Positions 5,665 through 9,688 of a stretch of 9,688 nucleotides of DNA are shown here, piece by piece. Each line of letters starts with the position of its first letter. The first letter of the stretch is position 1. Source of the stretch: Fidelibacterota bacterium (GTDB lineage: Bacteria > Fidelibacterota > Marinisomatia > Marinisomatales > S15-B10); assembly GCA_002691365.1 (NCBI GenBank), contig NZHL01000025.1:1818-11505 (forward strand). The letters are read 5' to 3'. Made by a program: the position numbers and the translations under genes. The notes under the pieces were generated by a model, which was given only the letters and a program-made list of their open reading frames with translations, was not told the origin of the DNA and ran no database searches.

Positions 5665-7046
5665 TTAATAAAATAATTTGTATTTTTTTGTATTTTTTTG
5701 CTAATTCTTTCTTTTAAAAAGGGATAAACTTTTTCATTAATAAATTCCCATAATCTTTTTTCATAATTATTTAAATAACCTATAATTCTTGATATTAATT
5801 TTGAACTTTTATTAGTTTTTAATGGAAAGTTATTACTGTGTAAATCACAAAAAAACTTATCAATTTTATAAAAACTAAAATTAGTAAAATATTCAACATA
5901 TAATGTTTCCATTTTATTGTTGTACTTTTCTTTTAAAGTTTCAAATTTTTTACTATTAATATTTTCTGTTTTATTAATTTTATCTAGAATTGTTTTTAAA
6001 AAATAATCAATTCTTAATTCGTTAATACTCAATATTTTCTCTTTACAGTTTTTAGCTATTTTTTTTTGAAGTTTTTTATCCTTTATAAACTCTAAAATAC
6101 TATTTTTATCATTATTATATGGAAAAAAATCTTCATAAGGTTCAAGAATATCTCCATATTCACCTGGAACTAATAATTGAGCTGTCATAGTAAGTGCTGC
6201 TTCAAAGTTTCTTGGAGACAAACATGTCATTCTTAGATTTTTATTTTTTTCTTCAAGCAAAACTTTAATCACTTCTTCATTATTGCATCCATGTTCTAAT
6301 TTATATGCATTAAGTTTTTCAACAACACTTAAATTTGATATTATTTCACTTGAACCACTATTAGATCCTAAAACAATTCTTCCGTTTATCAAGTAATTGA
6401 TCCAATCCTCATTAAAATAAAATTTTTTTGAATCAACATCGACTCTCATTCTATAATTTTGAAAATCATTTAAAAAAATTTTACCGAGATCAGCTTTCAA
6501 TTGCGCCATATTATTAGGAAAAGTAGGAGAACCTGAAGCTTTATAAATAACATCAAACTTTCTATTTTTTAAAGATTTAATTTTTGATGTAAGGCTTATC
6601 AAATCAGGTGTAATATATCCCGTATAACATGGTAATATTTCACCACCATTTTGCAAATATTTTTTATGAAGAGTATCTTTAAAATGATAAAAAGGTGATA
6701 ATGTTAAATTTATTCCAAATTCATTTAATAATTCGTTTAATTCATCATTACAATAATAATCATCTTGAGGTAAAGCTATTTTGAATGATGATAAATTTTT
6801 AATAAATGAATAATTTTCAATAATACGCTCATAAGTTGTTTTATGAAAAATCATTCCTAGAAAACTAGAATTCAATATTATAACGTCAAATTCAAATTCT
6901 TTTAAAAATTCAGGTGGATCTAAACAAGCATTATGGATGATATAATTATTATTTGGAAAATAATTATAAAAACTTAATTCTAAATCGGAGATATTATTTA
7001 TCCAGCTATCAGGATGTCCCATGTTATGCAAAATCAATATATTCAT
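5661..7046 (-). CDS. CgeB-like/GT1-superfamily glycosyltransferase
   Basis: This 461-residue protein resembles glycosyltransferases with a CgeB-like C-terminal domain. Visible are MNILILHNMGHPDSWI at the start, a strand FDVIILNSSF (53-62), IALPQDDYYC (90-99), like the QDdY segment of this group, KFDVIYKASGS (163-173), the loop VLGSNSGSSE (225-234), and the donor-site block LSPRNFEAALTMTAQLL (276-292) followed by YEDFFPYNNDKNS (304-316). The last 110 residues are basic and partly amphipathic (WEFINEKVYPFLKERISKK), beyond the core domain. It follows 100 noncoding bases, has no clear Shine-Dalgarno site at the ATG, and is coupled to the next gene by an ATGA overlap. The sugar specificity is unknown. 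Confidence 0.82.
   Translation of the reverse strand: MNILILHNMGHPDSWINNISDLELSFYNYFPNNNYIIHNACLDPPEFLKEFEFDVIILNSSFLGMIFHKTTYERIIENYSFIKNLSSFKIALPQDDYYCNDELNELLNEFGINLTLSPFYHFKDTLHKKYLQNGGEILPCYTGYITPDLISLTSKIKSLKNRKFDVIYKASGSPTFPNNMAQLKADLGKIFLNDFQNYRMRVDVDSKKFYFNEDWINYLINGRIVLGSNSGSSEIISNLSVVEKLNAYKLEHGCNNEEVIKVLLEEKNKNLRMTCLSPRNFEAALTMTAQLLVPGEYGDILEPYEDFFPYNNDKNSILEFIKDKKLQKKIAKNCKEKILSINELRIDYFLKTILDKINKTENINSKKFETLKEKYNNKMETLYVEYFTNFSFYKIDKFFCDLHSNNFPLKTNKSSKLISRIIGYLNNYEKRLWEFINEKVYPFLKERISKKIQKNTNYFIK
5681..5700. repeat. Tandem duplication of a 10-base unit
   Basis: The unit TATTTTTTTG occurs twice in a row on the plus strand. It codes for the IQKNT part of the C-terminal tail of the CgeB-like glycosyltransferase. 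Ten is not a multiple of three, so gaining or losing a unit would change the last residues and break the ATGA overlap with the next gene. The low complexity makes it modest evidence. Confidence 0.5.
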
Positions 7047-7146
7047 TTTTAAATTTTTACTTAAATAGTCATTTTTTGGGATTTATAATTAAAAGAGCTC
7101 TTATTTTAATCTTTTAAAGATTTAAATTTCCATTAGTTAAAAAAAA
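7047..7146. other. Only sizeable noncoding gap in the cluster
   Basis: This 100-base gap lies between the small membrane protein and the CgeB-like glycosyltransferase. It is almost pure A/T apart from the perfect palindrome AAGAGCTCTT (7093-7102). An ATTAAAA/TTTTAAT inverted repeat (7088-7094 and 7104-7110) surrounds most of it, and AATCTTT-T-AAAGATT lies at 7109-7123. No hairpin followed by a T run on the minus strand is clear enough to call a terminator, and no convincing -35/-10 pair is separable from the A/T background. It remains the best candidate place for an internal promoter or attenuator. Confidence 0.4.
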
Positions 7147-7554
7147 TTATAAAAAAATTCTTATCAATTTAGTTCTAAGATTTTTTTTTGTGAAAAGAAT
7201 ATTATTAAAATTAATTTTTTCAATAAATTTTCTTATCTCTGGCATTTTAGTAAAATTTTTAAACTTAAGTTCAATTAATTTAATTGAACTTAAATGATAT
7301 GGTTCAAAAAAAATATTTGGATTTTTTTTAAATAATTTCATCGAAAAAAAATAATCTGATGATGGTACATTTAATTCCTGATTTTGTTTACTTATTATGT
7401 TGATTGTTATAATATCATTATTTCTTTTTCTTTTTGGAAAAACATAAACTGTCTTAAAAAAATTTAAAATTTTAATTAATAAACCTATTAGTATAAATAA
7501 TAATGTTTTTATTAAATCAACAAAATATAATTTCAAAATTAACCTTTGTTCCAT
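7147..7554 (-). CDS. Small unrecognised protein with one N-terminal membrane segment
   Basis: I do not recognise this protein. The frame has 135 codons from the ATG at 7554. An in-frame TTG at 7534-7536 is the better-placed start: AAAGG lies six bases before it and it follows the wzt stop by two bases, giving 129 residues. From that start there is one hydrophobic segment (about residues 4-28, for example LIKTLLFILIGLLIKILNFF), then a positive cluster PKRKR, which by the positive-inside rule puts the rest in the cytoplasm. The remaining 90 residues are Lys-, Phe- and Asn-rich with no catalytic motif I know. In DNA this AT-rich, an open frame of this length is unlikely by chance. It could be a real accessory protein or a decayed gene remnant. 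Confidence 0.55.
   Translation of the reverse strand: MEQRLILKLYFVDLIKTLLFILIGLLIKILNFFKTVYVFPKRKRNNDIITINIISKQNQELNVPSSDYFFSMKLFKKNPNIFFEPYHLSSIKLIELKFKNFTKMPEIRKFIEKINFNNILFTKKNLRTKLIRIFL
7265..7293. repeat. 29-base perfect palindrome inside the small membrane-protein gene
   Basis: The arms TTAAGTTCAATTAA (7265-7278) and TTAATTGAACTTAA (7280-7293) are exact reverse complements around a single T at 7279. In RNA this would form a stem of about 12 bp with a tetra- or pentaloop. It codes for LSSIKLIELK on the minus strand. It is not followed by a T run on either strand, so it is not a standard intrinsic terminator. Confidence 0.8.
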
Positions 7555-8732
7555 TTTGGTTTTAATCTTACCAACCCGGCACCATACAAGTCACTTTTTG
7601 ATGAGATTTCAAGCTTATTTATATTGACTGTAGCTGCGTATTGTGTATTAATATGATCGCCTGAGATTGTTACATTTAAATAATAAGATCCTCTATTCAA
7701 AATTAAATTATCATATTCTACACTAAATCGATTTTTTCCCTTTTGTAGACTTACCTTAAAATCAATCTCTTTAGTATTATTTGCAATAACATTTTGCCCA
7801 GACAAATTAAAAAAATTAATTCCTATCATTGCATTGTCAATATTTTTATTTGATTCAATTAATATTTTTAAATTGAAAAAACTTCCACTTTCTATCTTTT
7901 TAGTATATATCAACTTTAAATCTTTAATAAAATTTTTATCTAAATAAGTTTTTGATGATGAAACATCATCTTTCTCTGCTGAAAAACTTTCATATTCATC
8001 ACAAATTTCTTTTGTTTTACCTATTTTTTGTTTTTTACCTTCTTCAATCCATAAAACTCGATTACAATTTGCTCTAATTGCATATGGACTATGTGACACT
8101 AAAATTATTGAACCACCGCTTGACCTAAATTCATTTATCCTCCTATAACACTTAATAGCAAAATTCAAATCTCCAACAGCAAGAATTTCATCAACAAGTA
8201 AAATTTGAGGTTCAATTGAAACTGCAATTGAAAATCCTAGTCTGGCCATCATACCAGAACTATAATTTTTTATTGGAGTATCAATAAAATCCTCAAGCTC
8301 ACTAAAAGATACTATATCATCAAATTTAGATTTAATTAAATCTACCGAATAACCCATTATTGTACCGCAAACAAAAATATTTTCTCTACCTGTTAAAACT
8401 GGATTAAAACCAATTCCTAAAGATATCAATGCATTTAATCTTCCATTAATTTTAATATTTCCATTCGTAGGATATAATAAACCTGAAATTAATTTTAAAA
8501 GTGTAGTTTTACCTGCTCCATTATGACCAACTATACCTAGAGTTTCACCTTCCTTTAATTCAAATGAAATATTTCTTAAAGCCCAAAATTCTGTTTTTCT
8601 CAAATTCAAATTGTTATCAGAATTATAAAAAAATTTTTTAAATAAATCTACACCACCATAAACTAATGACCTTTTCAAATTTCTAGAAAATTTTTTAGAT
8701 AAATTATCTACTATTAAAGGTGATTTTTTCAA
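7539..8732 (-). CDS. wzt: O-antigen ABC transporter ATP-binding protein Wzt with C-terminal carbohydrate-binding domain
   Basis: This 397-residue ATPase drives export of a completed lipid-linked polysaccharide through Wzm. The nucleotide-binding domain shows FWALRNISFEL (49-59), Walker A GHNGAGKT (69-76), LGIGFNPVLTGRENI (105-119) typical of polysaccharide exporters, ABC signature YSSGM (157-161), Walker B ILLVDE (177-182), D-loop region AVGD (185-188) and switch His214 in VSHS. After a linker (about 240-270), residues 270-380 form a beta-rich domain of the Wzt C-terminal type (RGSYYLNVTISG, 347-358), which in E. coli O8/O9a binds the modified chain end. Translation starts at a TTG directly after the wzm stop, with GGAG six bases upstream; no Met occurs before residue 126. 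The presence of the C-terminal domain suggests export coupled to recognition of a terminal modification. Confidence 0.95.
   Translation of the reverse strand: MKKSPLIVDNLSKKFSRNLKRSLVYGGVDLFKKFFYNSDNNLNLRKTEFWALRNISFELKEGETLGIVGHNGAGKTTLLKLISGLLYPTNGNIKINGRLNALISLGIGFNPVLTGRENIFVCGTIMGYSVDLIKSKFDDIVSFSELEDFIDTPIKNYSSGMMARLGFSIAVSIEPQILLVDEILAVGDLNFAIKCYRRINEFRSSGGSIILVSHSPYAIRANCNRVLWIEEGKKQKIGKTKEICDEYESFSAEKDDVSSSKTYLDKNFIKDLKLIYTKKIESGSFFNLKILIESNKNIDNAMIGINFFNLSGQNVIANNTKEIDFKVSLQKGKNRFSVEYDNLILNRGSYYLNVTISGDHINTQYAATVNINKLEISSKSDLYGAGLVRLKPKWNKG
7543..7547 (-). promoter_or_regulatory. Probable ribosome binding site of the small membrane protein
   Basis: AAAGG on the minus strand sits in the last codons of wzt (AAC AAA GGT TAA), six bases before an in-frame TTG at 7534-7536. 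The arrangement mirrors the wzm-wzt junction, where a site in the upstream gene's last codons serves a TTG just after its stop. It argues for TTG rather than the ATG at 7552-7554. Confidence 0.45.
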
Positions 8733-9515
8733 TTAATTCTCCATTCTTTCAATGAGAATTGGCATTGATAGATTGTAAAAAAAACATCCAGGTATAAACA
8801 AAACGAAAATAAAAACCATAATGAGAAAAAAAGATTCTATTGTATGCAGATCACTTAAATTAAATAGAAAACTTCTTGCTGTTAAAAAAAAGGGAGTTAA
8901 GGGATTGTTTTTTATAAATAAATTAAGAATGCCTGATTCAGGAATTGGATATAAAGCAGGAGTTAAAAAAACCAAAGGCCCTGTAATCAAATTAATTACC
9001 CGTTTTAAATCTTCAAAAAGAGTTATTATGGGTAGAACATATATACCTATAAGAAACCCAAAGAAGGAAATTCCTAAAATTGGTATTATAACAAGAAAAC
9101 TTTGAGCTGTAAAACTATTCTCAATTATCATAAGTACTAAAATAATTGGAATGAATTTTAAAGAAAAATTTATCATTATATTTATAAATCCACTTACGAT
9201 TAGCGCTAACCAAGGAAATTGAATTTTTGTTAAAACAGATTTATTAATTTGAACTTGATTTAATGGTGCATTCAATGAGTCTACAAATAATTGCCAAATT
9301 AAGGTGCCTGAAATAACATAAGCTGGATATGAAATTGATATTTCTGGTATATTAATAATATTTGAACGTTGGAGTAAAATAAATGATAATGATGTAACAA
9401 GTGGTCCAGCTATTCCCCAGAATATTCCTAAAAAAGATAATCTATATAATGATGAAAAATCTCTTAATGCTAATTGATATCCCAATTCAAAAATATTTTG
9501 CAATTTTATTTTCAT
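8733..9515 (-). CDS. wzm: O-antigen ABC transporter permease Wzm
   Basis: This is a 260-residue ABC-2 type permease, normal length for Wzm, forming the inner-membrane channel for the lipid-linked polysaccharide. The N-terminus LALRDFSSLYRLSFLGIFWGI (from residue 15) resembles the family R-D-f-xx-RYr-S-xLG-xlW amphipathic segment that leads into the first membrane helix. About six hydrophobic segments follow, near residues 30-50, 63-80, 103-131, 137-165, 172-192 and 228-250. SVLTKIQFPW (92-101) is the conserved 'K..FP' coupling region and NPLTPFF (204-210) the conserved 'NP..' loop. Its ATG overlaps the upstream glycosyltransferase stop by 4 bases (ATGA) and its stop abuts the wzt TTG, so the transporter genes are translationally linked to their neighbours. 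Confidence 0.94.
   Translation of the reverse strand: MKIKLQNIFELGYQLALRDFSSLYRLSFLGIFWGIAGPLVTSLSFILLQRSNIINIPEISISYPAYVISGTLIWQLFVDSLNAPLNQVQINKSVLTKIQFPWLALIVSGFINIMINFSLKFIPIILVLMIIENSFTAQSFLVIIPILGISFFGFLIGIYVLPIITLFEDLKRVINLITGPLVFLTPALYPIPESGILNLFIKNNPLTPFFLTARSFLFNLSDLHTIESFFLIMVFIFVLFIPGCFFYNLSMPILIERMEN
8739..8742 (-). promoter_or_regulatory. Ribosome binding site deciding the TTG start of wzt
   Basis: The minus strand reads ATG GAG AAT TAA TTG AAA: GGAG lies within the last codons of wzm, six bases before TTG, and the wzm TAA immediately precedes TTG. No ATG exists nearby in frame, and the frame must begin before the KKSPLIVDNLSKKF strand, so the TTG start is well supported. Confidence 0.7.
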
Positions 9516-9688
9516 TTATTATAATCCAAAATAGAAGAATAAATTTCATCCATTTTTTTTCCACCTGATTGAGCTGAATGCCATTTTAATGCAAATTCTC
9601 TTCCCCTTTTTCCCAAATCAATTCTTTTTTGAGGACTTTGAATTAAATCGATCAATACCTCTTTTATTGTTTCAGGTGTTGCAGAAAT
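9512..9688 (-). CDS. GT4-type glycosyltransferase, C-terminal end, cut by window edge
   Basis: Only the last 58 residues are inside the window, reading ISATPETIKEVLIDLI at the edge and ending SSILDYNK. The pattern of a helix (ETIKEVLIDLIQSP), then RIDLGKRGREFALKWHS (22-38) and a final helix (KKMDEIYSSIL) is the usual C-terminal tail of GT4 enzymes, where 'l..lg..gR.fv...ws' precedes the last helix that packs back on the N-terminal domain. Its TGA overlaps the wzm ATG (ATGA), so it belongs to the same operon. Specificity cannot be inferred because the donor site lies outside the window. Confidence 0.72.
   Translation of the reverse strand: MSATPETIKEVLIDLIQSPQKRIDLGKRGREFALKWHSAQSGGKKMDEIYSSILDYNK

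Noticed and set aside
8821..9105. Plus-strand open frame of 94 codons
   Set aside because: It is antisense to the well-supported wzm gene. Its basic composition is what the complement of a hydrophobic membrane protein yields, and no motif or start signal supports it.
1..9688. CRISPR array, tRNA, rRNA, insertion sequence or prophage features
   Set aside because: I saw no regularly spaced repeats, tRNA-like cloverleaf, rRNA segment, transposase motif or terminal inverted repeats on either strand.

Overview
The window is very AT-rich (by eye roughly a quarter G+C). It carries one tightly packed set of genes, all read on the minus strand, and it looks like the middle of a surface-polysaccharide (LPS O-antigen) locus of a Gram-negative bacterium. 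The base composition, heavy A/T wobble use, few clear Shine-Dalgarno sites and overlapping starts and stops would fit a streamlined marine lineage such as SAR11-type Alphaproteobacteria. That assignment is inference: no rRNA or marker gene is present.

In transcription order (right to left) the layout is: the C-terminal end of a GT4-type glycosyltransferase (9512-9688, cut by the window edge); the ABC-2 polysaccharide permease Wzm (8733-9515); the ATPase Wzt with a C-terminal carbohydrate-binding domain (7539-8732, TTG start); an unrecognised small protein with one N-terminal membrane segment (7147-7554); the only sizeable noncoding gap (7047-7146); a CgeB-like glycosyltransferase (5661-7046); a GT4-type glycosyltransferase (4273-5664); HisH2 (3659-4264), HisF2 (2911-3666) and an N-acetyl sugar amidotransferase of the WbpG/PseA type (1665-2936); a GT4-type glycosyltransferase split by a one-base frameshift (520-1612); and the N-terminal glutaminase domain of an asparagine-synthetase-like amidotransferase (1-506, cut by the window edge). 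Most junctions overlap by 4-26 bases or abut, so one operon is likely. No stretch above 300 bases lacks a gene.

A coherent reading is that HisH2 releases ammonia from glutamine, HisF2 acts as its partner or conduit, and the WbpG-like enzyme uses the ammonia with ATP to turn an N-acetyl group of an activated sugar into an acetamidino (N-acetimidoyl) group. The glycosyltransferases would build this sugar into a lipid-linked glycan, and Wzm/Wzt would export the chain, with the Wzt C-terminal domain probably selecting finished chains. The AsnB-like protein may amidate a uronic acid or simply make asparagine. The genes that make the acetamidino-sugar precursor are not in the window, so the substrate cannot be named.

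The points most worth a second look are the frameshifted glycosyltransferase, whose two halves join at a pair of T homopolymers (T8 and T7 on the coding strand) next to a GGAGG motif, and the orphan small membrane protein, which contains a 29-base perfect palindrome. The rest is a recognisable, fairly conventional ABC-transporter-dependent O-antigen cluster.
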